From the NCBI GenBank assembly GCA_002363095.1, contig DEWC01000068.1:1-25283 (forward strand): a stretch of DNA of 25,283 nucleotides, given 5' to 3'. This DNA is from Ruminococcaceae bacterium UBA3220. Lineage in GTDB: Bacteria; Bacillota; Clostridia; Oscillospirales; Acutalibacteraceae. Below, piece after piece: positions 8,298-16,307 of the stretch. The position numbers and the translations under genes are program-made. Numbering within the stretch: the first letter of the stretch is position 1; every line of letters starts with the position of its first letter. The notes below the pieces were generated by a model, which was not told the origin of the DNA, did no database searches, and saw only the letters and a list, made by a program, of their open reading frames with translations.

Positions 8298-9023
8298 TTA
8301 TAAGGTTACGGTTACAACGGTGATGTTGTCACCGCCGCCGTTTTGGTTTGCCGTATCTACAAGTTTGCCTGCCACGGCGGAAATATCGTTGTTTTCAAAA
8401 ATATTCGCGATATCGTCTTCATCGACAAAGTTCGTAAGCCCGTCGGAGCAAACTAAAACGGTATCGCCCACTTCTATCGGAAGTTCGGTTAAATCGGGCA
8501 CAACTTCCTTTTCGGCGCCGAGCGCCCTTGTGATAACATTCTTTCTCGGATGAGCCTTTGCCTCATCGGGAGTAAGTTTACCGTTTTCAAGCAAATCCTG
8601 AACAACCGAATGGTCTCTCGTAATTTGGGTGATTTTATCGTTTATGAGGTACGCCCTGCTGTCCCCAACATGGCAGACAAGCGCAAAACTGTTTCTTACG
8701 ATAAGTATTACCGCCGTTGTCCCCATACCGCTGAGTTCACTGGTTTCTTTGGACATTTCGTATACCTTCATATTTGCCGAAATCAGGGCGTTTTTCATAA
8801 GCGAAAGTACCGAGTTGCGATTCATTTTTCTTGAATATGAATTGTTTATATATTTTACAATTTCCTCGACCGCAACCGAGCTTGCGACGCTTCCGCCGCC
8901 TACTCCTCCCATACCGTCGCAAACAACGGCAAAGGCGGAATTATCCGATAAAAAGCCGGTGTAAAAACTATCCTGGTTCTCATCACGCTTTAATCCCCTG
9001 TCGCTCTTACTGAATATCAGCAT
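8298..9023 (-). CDS. prpC: PP2C-family Ser/Thr protein phosphatase
   Basis: A 241-residue PPM/PP2C phosphatase with all the metal-binding motifs of the family: DENQDS near residues 14-19, VCDGMGG (about 34-40), GMGTTAV, HVGDSRAYL, TRDHS, VCSDGLTNFV, and GGGDNITVV near the C-terminus. It has no membrane segment and would act in the cytosol. In Firmicutes PrpC/Stp1 reverses phosphorylation by the adjacent PrkC kinase, and the pair is co-transcribed. The start ATG 9021-9023 has a strong GGAGG site ten bases upstream and overlaps the end of rlmN by seven bases. The gap to prkC is short (about 40 bases) and holds no terminator. Length is typical (240-250). Confidence 0.96.
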   Translation of the reverse strand: MLIFSKSDRGLKRDENQDSFYTGFLSDNSAFAVVCDGMGGVGGGSVASSVAVEEIVKYINNSYSRKMNRNSVLSLMKNALISANMKVYEMSKETSELSGMGTTAVILIVRNSFALVCHVGDSRAYLINDKITQITRDHSVVQDLLENGKLTPDEAKAHPRKNVITRALGAEKEVVPDLTELPIEVGDTVLVCSDGLTNFVDEDDIANIFENNDISAVAGKLVDTANQNGGGDNITVVTVTL

Positions 9024-10054
9024 ATATAATCACCCTCCTTTTTTCTTAACTGTCCGCATGAAGCGTTTATGTCCGCTCCCAAGGTCCTCCTTACGGTTGC
9101 ATTTATACCGTTTTCTTCAAGTACAGCCTTGAATTTGTTTATCTTTACGCTATCGGGCTTTTTAAAGAAATTCTCTTTTACCGGGTTTGCGGGTATGAGG
9201 TTTACATGAGACATTATCCCTTTAAGTTTAACCGCCAACTGTTTCGCACACTCGGGAGTATCGTTAAGTCCGTCCATAAGCGCATATTCAAAAGAAATCC
9301 TTCTGGTTGTTGCCTTTTGGTATTCTTTACAGGCTTCAAGAAGTTTTTCAATATTCCATTTTTTGTTTACCGGCATTATACGGTCTCTGATTTCATCATT
9401 CGGCGCATGAAGAGACACCGAAAGGGTTATCGGAAAATTATATTGCGAAAGCATTTTTATCTTAGGCACCACACCGGAGGTTGAAAGGGAAATATGCCTG
9501 TACCCGATACCGAGACCGTTTTTGTCGCCGACAAGTTTCAAAAATCTTATTGAGTTTTCGAAGTTGTCAAGCGGTTCACCCATACCCATCATAACAACAT
9601 TGGATACCCTGATTTTATTGTCCTTTGAAGCAAATTGTATTTGGGCGAGAATTTCGGAAGCCGTGAGATTTCTTGATAATCCGAACAGTCCCGAAGCGCA
9701 AAACTTACATCCCATACGGCAACCTGCCTGCGTAGAAACGCATACGGTATATCCGTGCTCATATTTCATCAAAACAGATTCGATATATTCGCCGTCAAAC
9801 AGACGGTACAGATATTTAACCGTTCCGTCGATTTCGGAGACAAGTTTTTTCGCGGCGCTGACGCCGGCGATGTAACACTCCTCGCCGAGTTTTTGTCTTA
9901 GTTCCTTCGGCAGATTATTCATATCTTCAAAAGACCCGACTCCGCTTCGAACCCATTTTATAATCTGGTCAGCCCTGAAGGAGGGCTCGCCCCATTCGGC
10001 AATAAGAGCCCTTATTTCATCATCATAAAAAGAGCAAATATCCTTTTTTTGAAT
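9017..10054 (-). CDS. rlmN: 23S rRNA (adenine2503-C2)/tRNA methyltransferase RlmN, probable ATT start
   Basis: Radical-SAM methyltransferase that makes m2A at 23S rRNA position 2503 and in some tRNAs. Counted from the ATT proposed here (345 residues), the iron-sulfur Cys are C112, C116 and C119 in GCRMGCKFCASG. The methyl-carrying Cys is in NASCGQLR near the C-terminus. The frame runs open to ATG 10127-10129, but that start has no Shine-Dalgarno, would overlap rsmB by about 70 bases and adds a non-conserved tail. ATT at 10052-10054 lies seven bases after AGG in the AAAGGTGAT that contains the rsmB stop. It gives an N-terminus MQKKDI... followed by GEPSFRADQI, which matches my memory of clostridial RlmN. 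In the conserved cluster between rsmB and prpC. Function is certain; the start is inferred. Confidence 0.9.
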   Translation of the reverse strand: MQKKDICSFYDDEIRALIAEWGEPSFRADQIIKWVRSGVGSFEDMNNLPKELRQKLGEECYIAGVSAAKKLVSEIDGTVKYLYRLFDGEYIESVLMKYEHGYTVCVSTQAGCRMGCKFCASGLFGLSRNLTASEILAQIQFASKDNKIRVSNVVMMGMGEPLDNFENSIRFLKLVGDKNGLGIGYRHISLSTSGVVPKIKMLSQYNFPITLSVSLHAPNDEIRDRIMPVNKKWNIEKLLEACKEYQKATTRRISFEYALMDGLNDTPECAKQLAVKLKGIMSHVNLIPANPVKENFFKKPDSVKINKFKAVLEENGINATVRRTLGADINASCGQLRKKEGDYIC

Positions 10055-10057
10055 AAT

Positions 10058-10065
10058 ATCACCTT
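10058..10065 (-). promoter_or_regulatory. Ribosome binding site supporting the ATT start of rlmN
   Basis: AAGGTGAT on the minus strand matches part of the canonical AAAGGAGGTGAT complement of the 16S rRNA 3' end. It overlaps the rsmB stop codon (TGA, 10059-10061) and places an in-frame ATT (10052-10054) seven bases after AGG. No in-frame ATG, GTG or TTG sits at a workable distance. Confidence 0.55.
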
Positions 10066-11339
10066 TTTTTATAGAGAATAGCCGTAAAAAATCCGTCGGT
10101 GCCGTCAATATGAGGCATATAGTTGACATTATATTTTACATCATAATTGCCGTATTTGTCAAGAAAATCGCTTATTTGCGCCTCGTTTTCGGCTTTTTTC
10201 AGGGTGCAGGTCGAATAGACAAGCTTTCCGCCCGGTTTCAGATAAAAATCGGCATTTTCAAGTATCCTTTTTTGTGTTTCAAGCAAAACCTTATATTCCG
10301 CCTGTGTAATGTCCCTGTATTTAATTTCGGGCTTACGCCTTATAACGCCGAGTCCCGAGCAAGGAACATCACAAAGAACGACATCGAATTTTCCGAGTTC
10401 GGTGTTTTTCGCCGTTGCGTCCGCCACGATTGCTTTAATATTTGAGATCCCCAGGCGTTTTGCGCCGCTGCTTATAAGTTCCACCCGGTGTTTGTATAAA
10501 TCCATTGCGATAATTTCGCCGTTGTTTTTCATATGCTCGGCGGCTGTAAACGCCTTTCCGCCGGGCGCCGAGCAAAGGTCAAGAACGCGAGTATTTTCGC
10601 AAAATCCGACCTTCAAAAGCATTTTTTGAGATGCCTCGTCTTCGACATGGAAAAGTCCATTTTTGTATGCGGTTGTTCCGGCAACATCAATCGGCGAAAG
10701 CACCTTGACACTTCCTTGAACATCGGATTTTTCCGCTTTTATGCCTTCGCTTTCAAGTAAATCGACAAGCCTTTCAGGCGTCGTTTTCAGGGTATTCACC
10801 CTAAGGCAAACGGGCGGTATTTCAAGCGACTGCCGGAGCAGTTCTTCAGCCGTGTCGGCACCGTAATCGGAAATAAAACTTTCAACTATCCATTCCTTGC
10901 AGGAATATCTTATGCCGAGCGATTTTTTATCATTACCGGCAGGTATGGTTTCGCCGGAGCGCAAATAATTTCTCAAAACGCCGTTTACAAACGCCGAGTT
11001 ATATCTTTCTTTCGAAGTCTTGACGATATTTACCGATTCGTTTACCGCGGCGCTTTCGGGAATTTTATCCATAAATATTATTTGATACAACGCAATTCTA
11101 AGGGCGTTAAGGGTTATAGGCTTAATTTTTGAGATATCGGTTTTTATATATTTCGAAATAATATAATCAAGTGTTATTTTCCTATCCAAAACACCGTAAA
11201 CGAGGGCGGTTGTAAACGCCTTATCCGCGCTTTTTAAATCCGATTTTATAAGTTCGTTATTGACGGCTATATTTGAATATGACCCGTTATTGATAACTTT
11301 TATAAGAATACTTACAGCCGTTTTGCGTGAATTTGCCAT
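10059..11339 (-). CDS. rsmB: 16S rRNA (cytosine967-C5)-methyltransferase
   Basis: A 426-residue protein: an N-terminal NusB-like RNA-binding domain (about 1-130, SILIKVINNGSYSNIAVN, AVNESVNIVK), then a class I SAM-dependent methyltransferase domain. Motif I is VLDLCSAPGGKAF (about 235-248). The two catalytic Cys are in DVPCSGLGVIRR and STCTLKKAENE. RsmB methylates C967 of 16S rRNA. The preferred start is ATG 11337-11339, with AAAAGG nine bases upstream and one base after the fmt stop; a longer in-frame start (11360) lies inside fmt and lacks this support. The B. subtilis homologue is YloM at the same position in the cluster. Length is typical (about 430-450). Confidence 0.95.
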   Translation of the reverse strand: MANSRKTAVSILIKVINNGSYSNIAVNNELIKSDLKSADKAFTTALVYGVLDRKITLDYIISKYIKTDISKIKPITLNALRIALYQIIFMDKIPESAAVNESVNIVKTSKERYNSAFVNGVLRNYLRSGETIPAGNDKKSLGIRYSCKEWIVESFISDYGADTAEELLRQSLEIPPVCLRVNTLKTTPERLVDLLESEGIKAEKSDVQGSVKVLSPIDVAGTTAYKNGLFHVEDEASQKMLLKVGFCENTRVLDLCSAPGGKAFTAAEHMKNNGEIIAMDLYKHRVELISSGAKRLGISNIKAIVADATAKNTELGKFDVVLCDVPCSGLGVIRRKPEIKYRDITQAEYKVLLETQKRILENADFYLKPGGKLVYSTCTLKKAENEAQISDFLDKYGNYDVKYNVNYMPHIDGTDGFFTAILYKKR

Positions 11340-11340
11340 A

Positions 11341-12267
11341 TTACTGTGCCTTTTCCCCAAGCGGGATTTTATTACCGTTTAACATCATTTGAGCCGACAT
11401 CGCCTTTGAACCTTCGGGTTGTACCGTTATAAGTCTGAGTGCGGAATTATTGCCGCAGGAGATAACAAGTTCACCGCTGTTTTTTACCACTCTTCCGCAT
11501 TCATCGGAATTATACTTCATAGCCTCCGCCTTTATGATTTTTATCCTTTTTCCGCATAAAAAAGTATATGCGCACGGCCAGGAATAGAACCCTCTGACCT
11601 TGCAGGAGAGGGTTTCGGCATCCTCGTTAAAATCAAGGTGCGCCATTTCTTTTTTGATTATCGGGGCGTAGGTTACCCCCTCTTCGGGTTGTTTTTTACA
11701 GGTTATATTCCCTTTTTCAAAATCATCAAGGACTTTAAGCATTAAATCGGCGGAGATTACCGAAAGCCTTTCAAACAATTCCTCGGCGGTTTCGTTTTTG
11801 CCGATTTCGGTAGTCTGAATGTCAATTATATCTCCAGTATCCATACCTTCATCCATTTTCATAACCGTAACGCCGGTTTCGCGGTCGCCGCAACAAATTG
11901 CCCACTGGATGGGCGAAGCGCCTCTATGGCGCGGTAAAATCGAGGCATGGCCGTTAATACATCCGTATTTCGGAAAATCGAGAATTTCCTTCGGCAAAAT
12001 TTTTCCGTACGCCACAACAACGATAATGTCGGGAGCAAGTTCTTTAAGTATATTAAGAGCCTGTCCGTCCCTTAAAGTTTGAGGCTGAAAAACGGGTATA
12101 TTATTCTCGTTGGCAAAGACTTTAACGGGGGGCGCGGTAAGAATATGTTTTCTTCCGACCGGTTTATCGGGTTGAGCAAAAACGCCTACAATCTTATGGC
12201 TTGAATCAATAATTTTTTCAAGGGTCCTTACCGAATAATCGGGGGTCCCCATAAATACAACTCTCAT
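11341..12267 (-). CDS. fmt: Methionyl-tRNA formyltransferase
   Basis: A 308-residue protein with the full-length two-domain structure. It starts MRVVFMGTPDYS and has the formyl-transfer active site INGHASILPRHRGASPIQWA (about 105-125; catalytic Asn and His). The other catalytic Asp is in MDEGMDTGD (about 142-150). The C-terminal tRNA-binding OB domain (about 205-308) includes VRGFYSWPCAYTFL. Fmt formylates Met-tRNAi before initiation. It sits next to def, which removes the formyl group again, as in most bacteria. The start has AAGGA eight bases upstream. The stop is one base before the rsmB start. No anomalies. Confidence 0.97.
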   Translation of the reverse strand: MRVVFMGTPDYSVRTLEKIIDSSHKIVGVFAQPDKPVGRKHILTAPPVKVFANENNIPVFQPQTLRDGQALNILKELAPDIIVVVAYGKILPKEILDFPKYGCINGHASILPRHRGASPIQWAICCGDRETGVTVMKMDEGMDTGDIIDIQTTEIGKNETAEELFERLSVISADLMLKVLDDFEKGNITCKKQPEEGVTYAPIIKKEMAHLDFNEDAETLSCKVRGFYSWPCAYTFLCGKRIKIIKAEAMKYNSDECGRVVKNSGELVISCGNNSALRLITVQPEGSKAMSAQMMLNGNKIPLGEKAQ

Positions 12268-12295
12268 ATGATTTTTCCTTATATTTCAATCGGTT

Positions 12296-12742
12296 TTAAA
12301 CGGTTTTTTGGACCTTGTCGATATAAAGAACGCCGTCTAAATGGTCAATTTCATGACAAAAAGCCCTTGCTTTAAGTCCCTCGGCAGATACAACAATATT
12401 ATTCCCGTTGCGGTCCTGCGCCCTGACGGTTACCTTCATAGGTCTTGTAACGGGCGCCGATTGATTGGGAATAGAAAGACAACCTTCATCATCGGTTTGG
12501 GTACCCGATTGCTCGGTTATAACGGGATTTATAAGCTCAACGAGCCCGTCCCCTATATCCACTATGCAGTATCTTCTGAGTATTCCGACCTGCGGAGCGG
12601 CAAGCCCCACGCCGTCTGCCGCATACATAGTTTCCGCCATATCGTCGAGAATTTGATGTAATTTTTCGTCAAAAGTAAGTTGGGTGCGACATACCTTTCT
12701 CAATATATCATCACCGATTTTAACAATATTTCTTTTTGCCAT
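12296..12742 (-). CDS. def: Peptide deformylase
   Basis: A 148-residue type 1 peptide deformylase with all three motifs. Motif I is GVGLAAPQVG (about 43-52), motif II is EGCLSIP (about 89-95, Cys metal ligand), and motif III is HEIDHLDG (about 131-138, two His ligands and the catalytic Glu). It removes N-formyl groups from new proteins, using Fe2+ or similar. The preferred start is ATG 12740-12742, placed eight bases after GG of a GGTGAT site; GTG 12751 is in frame but less well placed. It lies between priA and fmt, in the conserved order. The length is at the short end of the bacterial range, typical for clostridia. Confidence 0.96.
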   Translation of the reverse strand: MAKRNIVKIGDDILRKVCRTQLTFDEKLHQILDDMAETMYAADGVGLAAPQVGILRRYCIVDIGDGLVELINPVITEQSGTQTDDEGCLSIPNQSAPVTRPMKVTVRAQDRNGNNIVVSAEGLKARAFCHEIDHLDGVLYIDKVQKTV

Positions 12743-12763
12743 ATTCATCACCGTATTTTTTCT

Positions 12764-15187
12764 TTAAAGCACCGTTTCAGGGTTCATATCAACATAAACC
12801 GAAAGGTCGCCCTTTCGCTTTATACTCATACTTTCCCTTAAAAGGTTCCTGAATTCGCGCGAATTTTTACATTTTATAAGCATCCTATAACGGTATTTTC
12901 CGTTCACCTTTATAACCGTTGCCGGAATAGGTCCTAAAATGAAAAGTTTTATGTCTTTAAACTTATCGGTTATGCCGTTTATGATGTTATTTTTGATTTC
13001 GTTTGCCGCAGACTCCGAAACTATATTATCGGTTGAGGATGTAACAACCATACATATATCGCAGTATGGCGGATAAATCATAACCTTACGGGTTAGAATT
13101 TCCTCGGCGTAAAACGCTTTATAGTCCTGACGGGAGGCAAAGGCGATAACATTATCCCCGACATTATTTGTCTGTATAACCGCCTCGGAGTTTCCGCCGC
13201 TTCGCCCCGCTCTGCCGATAACCTGGGTAAGCAACGAAAAAGTTCGTTCAAATCCTCTGTAATCATCTGAATAAAAGGCTCTGTCGGTGCCTATCACACC
13301 TACAAGATCAACGCCCGGGAAGTCAAGTCCCTTCGCCACCATTTGGGTTCCAATCATAATATCGTATTTATGTTCCGAAAAATCCCGAAACGCAGTTGAA
13401 AATGAATCACGCGAAAGGGTTGTGTCGGCGTCAAGGCGCAAAATTCGCGCGTCTTTGAATAAAAGTTTTAATTCTTCCTCCAATTTTTGGGTTCCGACAC
13501 CGGAATACTTTAAATACTCATTACCGCATTCGGGGCACTTTTTAAGAACCGGCACCGATTTTCCGCAATAATGACACATCATTCGGTTGTTTGCGGAATG
13601 ATAGGTCATAGATACACTGCAATCTTCACAAACGGCGGTATATCCGCAGGAGGGACAGGATATATGGGTATTATGTCCGCGCCGGTTAAGAAGAATTATA
13701 ACCTGTTTTTTATTTTGAAGTCTTGCATCTATCTTTTGGGCAAGAACACTGCTTATATTTGATTTGTTGCCGTCTTGCACCTCTTTAATCATATCAACAA
13801 CGGTAACTTCGGGCAACTTGGCATCATTGTATCTGTTATTTATTTCACAGTATCCGTATTTGCCGGTTTTTGCCATGGTAAAACTCTCAATCGATGGCGT
13901 TGCCGAGGACAAAACAAGTAAAGCCTTATTGAATTTAGCACGAAAATAGGCAACATCCCTTGTATGAAATCTCGGACTCTTTTCGGACTTATAGGTGTGC
14001 TCCTGTTCTTCGTCAATAATTATGATTTTAAGATTTTTAACCGGTGCGAAAACGGCGCTTCTTGTTCCAATCGCCACTGTTGCCTGTCCGCTTTTAAGAC
14101 GCATATATTCATCAGCTCTCTGCCCTATCGACATATCACTGTGCAAAATTGCGATTTTGCTTCCGTAACGGTTTCCGAACAGTTCAACCGTTTGGGGAGT
14201 AAGGGCTATTTCAGGCACCATAACAATTGCTCCGCCGCCGTTTTTTAAGCAATCGTCAACAAGTTTTATGTATACACTAGTTTTTCCGCTTCCTGTTACA
14301 CCGTAAAGGAGGCTCGCGTTCCCGCTGCCCGAATCAAGACGGCTTTTGAGATAATCGTATGCCTTTTGCTGCTTGCCGTTTAGTGTTATTTCGGTTTGTA
14401 TTCCCGTTTCTTTTATCTTATACGGGAGCCTGAAAACCTGCTTTTCAAAAAGCTCTATTATCCCCTTCTTTTGAAGACCGCTTATAACCGACAGCGAGCA
14501 ACCGGTGAAATACATTATTTCCTTTACGCTCGCGCAATCGGTCGAGGCGATAACTTCGGCAACCTCTCTTTGTCTTGCGGGGAGAGACGAAAAGTCCGCA
14601 TCGTTTTCAGTTATCCTTGCGTATTTTGCGGTTTTATCGCCTACCGTCCGTTTTGACTCTCCGTTTTTTATTATTGCCTTCTTTTTCACAAGGGATTTAA
14701 GTATTTCCTTATGATTTTCCGATAGGTTTTTTAGCTCCTTCAAGGGTAAAGCGCCGCTTTCGGATATACGGTCAAAAAAGAATTTTTCGTCCGGTTTCAG
14801 GGCGGAATTATCGGAAAAATCCCCGTTGACAGTATAAAATTCCTCCAGCCGAAGTTTAAGTCCGGCGGGAAGAATCACATTTATAGCGTCATAATATGTG
14901 CAAAACAAACGCTCCTTCATATATGAGCAAAGCATAAGCATTTCCCCGTCCAAAACCGGCTCGTTATCCTGCACACTCAAAATTGTCTTAACTTTTCGGT
15001 CATCGGGAACATATTCCTTTTCAAAAATCATTCCCTGTTTTTTCAGATTGCCGTTGCCGAAAGGCACGGTTACCCGACACCCGGGATTTGCCTTATCCGT
15101 AAGGCTCTCGGGAACAAAATAGGAATAGCATTTATCATAAGACCCGACAGCTCCGTCCAACACAACTTTTACCGCCAAACGGTCCAT
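12764..15187 (-). CDS. priA: Replication restart helicase PriA (primosomal protein N')
   Basis: An 807-residue SF2 helicase. The N-terminal DNA-binding region (about 1-110) is followed by a winged-helix segment. The helicase core has Walker A GVTGSGKTSVY (about 297-307), the DEEQ form of the DEAH box (DEEQEHTYK, usually DEEH), HSDM and IGTRSAVFAP. A zinc region follows with eight Cys in CPSCGYTAVCEDC and CHYCGKSVPVLKKCPECG, then lobe 2 with QVIGRAGRSG. PriA rebuilds replication forks after collapse. The start at ATG 15185-15187 has GGAGG eight bases upstream; TTG 15193 in frame is too close to it. It sits immediately after rpoZ, where B. subtilis has coaBC between them. DEEQ instead of DEEH deserves a check. 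Confidence 0.95.
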   Translation of the reverse strand: MDRLAVKVVLDGAVGSYDKCYSYFVPESLTDKANPGCRVTVPFGNGNLKKQGMIFEKEYVPDDRKVKTILSVQDNEPVLDGEMLMLCSYMKERLFCTYYDAINVILPAGLKLRLEEFYTVNGDFSDNSALKPDEKFFFDRISESGALPLKELKNLSENHKEILKSLVKKKAIIKNGESKRTVGDKTAKYARITENDADFSSLPARQREVAEVIASTDCASVKEIMYFTGCSLSVISGLQKKGIIELFEKQVFRLPYKIKETGIQTEITLNGKQQKAYDYLKSRLDSGSGNASLLYGVTGSGKTSVYIKLVDDCLKNGGGAIVMVPEIALTPQTVELFGNRYGSKIAILHSDMSIGQRADEYMRLKSGQATVAIGTRSAVFAPVKNLKIIIIDEEQEHTYKSEKSPRFHTRDVAYFRAKFNKALLVLSSATPSIESFTMAKTGKYGYCEINNRYNDAKLPEVTVVDMIKEVQDGNKSNISSVLAQKIDARLQNKKQVIILLNRRGHNTHISCPSCGYTAVCEDCSVSMTYHSANNRMMCHYCGKSVPVLKKCPECGNEYLKYSGVGTQKLEEELKLLFKDARILRLDADTTLSRDSFSTAFRDFSEHKYDIMIGTQMVAKGLDFPGVDLVGVIGTDRAFYSDDYRGFERTFSLLTQVIGRAGRSGGNSEAVIQTNNVGDNVIAFASRQDYKAFYAEEILTRKVMIYPPYCDICMVVTSSTDNIVSESAANEIKNNIINGITDKFKDIKLFILGPIPATVIKVNGKYRYRMLIKCKNSREFRNLLRESMSIKRKGDLSVYVDMNPETVL

Positions 15188-15225
15188 GAGCAACGCCTCC
15201 CTTTTTGCTGAAATTTTGCGGGTTA

Positions 15226-15408
15226 TCAGACTAAATGCCTGTCTTTTGCCAGTTTATCAATTGCAATGCTTACCGGCTTTTTTGTAAGGATTTCACCTTC
15301 GGCTTCCGCTTTTTTCGACACTTTCCTCGCGCATCTTGCAATATCGATAACAAGACGGTAGCGATTGTCATAATCCTCAATAAGTTTTCCTAAATTTTCG
15401 TTTAACAT
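15226..15408 (-). CDS. rpoZ: RNA polymerase omega subunit
   Basis: A 60-residue protein with the omega fold: an N-terminal segment with DYDNRYRLVIDIARCARKVS followed by a charged stretch and KKPVSIAIDKLAK. Omega is a small RNA polymerase subunit that helps assembly of beta'. It lies 18 bases downstream of gmk, the standard order, and both are tied to guanine nucleotide metabolism and the stringent response in other bacteria. Short omega proteins of about 60-70 residues are normal in Firmicutes. Assignment rests on position as well as sequence. Confidence 0.9.
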   Translation of the reverse strand: MLNENLGKLIEDYDNRYRLVIDIARCARKVSKKAEAEGEILTKKPVSIAIDKLAKDRHLV

Positions 15409-15426
15409 TTTTCCTTACCTTTCTTA

Positions 15427-16032
15427 TCATTTATTAACAATACCGTCAATAATACCGGTATTCATTTTTGTTTTAAGCCGTGCCGATTTTATAATCGCGA
15501 CGGTGTTTTCAACCGCCTCGGATAAATCATCGTTTATAACAAGATAGTCATATTCGGTTGCCCTTGCAATTTCACTTATTGAAGCGGCCAATCGCTTTTC
15601 TACAGTTGCCGCTCCGTCGGTTCCGCGTGCGGTAAGGCGGTTTTTAAGCACCTCAAACGACGGCGGACAAACGAATATGCTTACGGCTTCGGGGATTTTT
15701 TCCCTTATCTGCTTTGCGCCGTTAACATCAACTTCAATCATAACATCCTTGCCGGCGTTTACGCAATCCTCGACATATTTTTTCGGGGTACCGTAATAGT
15801 TGCCGACAAACTCATTATGCTCAAGCAACTCGCCGTTTTCAATCATTTTTTCGAATTGCTCGCGCGTAATAAATCGGTATTTGCCGTCGGGCGTTTCACC
15901 CGTTCGCATAGGGCGTGTTATTACCGAAATTGAAAAATTGAGATTCGGACACAGTTTAAAAACCTCGGCAAGCACCGTATCTTTACCGGAACCGGAAGGC
16001 CCCGAAATTATAAAAATCATACCTTTATTCAT
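15427..16032 (-). CDS. gmk: Guanylate kinase
   Basis: A 201-residue P-loop kinase from ATG 16030-16032. The P-loop is GPSGSGKDTVL (about 11-21). The GMP-binding region has SVITRPMRTGETPDGKYRFI (about 39-58) and the pair EHNEFVGNYYGTPK. It phosphorylates GMP to GDP. The start has AGAAGG eight bases upstream and overlaps remA by eight bases; an upstream in-frame ATG at 16050 would lie deeper in remA. A later ATG (MIFIISGP) is possible but has a weaker site. Typical length (about 200). Confidence 0.96.
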   Translation of the reverse strand: MNKGMIFIISGPSGSGKDTVLAEVFKLCPNLNFSISVITRPMRTGETPDGKYRFITREQFEKMIENGELLEHNEFVGNYYGTPKKYVEDCVNAGKDVMIEVDVNGAKQIREKIPEAVSIFVCPPSFEVLKNRLTARGTDGAATVEKRLAASISEIARATEYDYLVINDDLSEAVENTVAIIKSARLKTKMNTGIIDGIVNK

Positions 16033-16291
16033 TTTCGTTACCTTCTTCAAAATCCAAATCTTCCGAAATCCTGTTTGCGAGACTTTCCGATTGGAGATAA
16101 GTTAAAATAATATGGTCGCTGTCGGTTATTATAACGGCCTTGGTTTTTCTGCCGTGGGTGGCATCAATAAGAGAACCGTTTTCCTTCGCGTCCTGCACTA
16201 TTCTTTTTATCGGTGCCGATTCGGGCGAAGTTATTGCAATTATACGATCGGCGGATACCATATTTCCGAACCCGATATTAACGAGTTTCAT
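16025..16291 (-). CDS. remA: RemA-type (DUF370) extracellular-matrix regulator
   Basis: An 88-residue protein beginning MKLVNIGFGNMVSADRI and containing DATHGRKTKAVIITDSDHII, the hallmark of the DUF370/RemA family. In B. subtilis RemA (YlzA) is a DNA-binding activator of biofilm matrix and osmoprotection genes. It sits between yloC and gmk, exactly as here. The start ATG 16289-16291 has GGAGG eight bases upstream; an in-frame GTG nine bases before is too close to that site. The gene overlaps gmk. The biofilm role in this organism is inferred from the family. Confidence 0.9.
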   Translation of the reverse strand: MKLVNIGFGNMVSADRIIAITSPESAPIKRIVQDAKENGSLIDATHGRKTKAVIITDSDHIILTYLQSESLANRISEDLDFEEGNENE

Positions 16292-16307
16292 AATCCGCAC
16301 CTCCGGG

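Noticed and set aside
8550..8964. Plus-strand frames opposite prpC (for example 8629-8964)
   Set aside because: They are antisense to a strongly conserved gene, have no ribosome sites or known domains, and their proteins resemble back-translations of the opposite strand.
10055..10129. The ATG at 10129 as the start of rlmN
   Set aside because: It lies inside rsmB without a ribosome site and adds a tail unlike RlmN. It remains possible, so it is mentioned in the gene entry.
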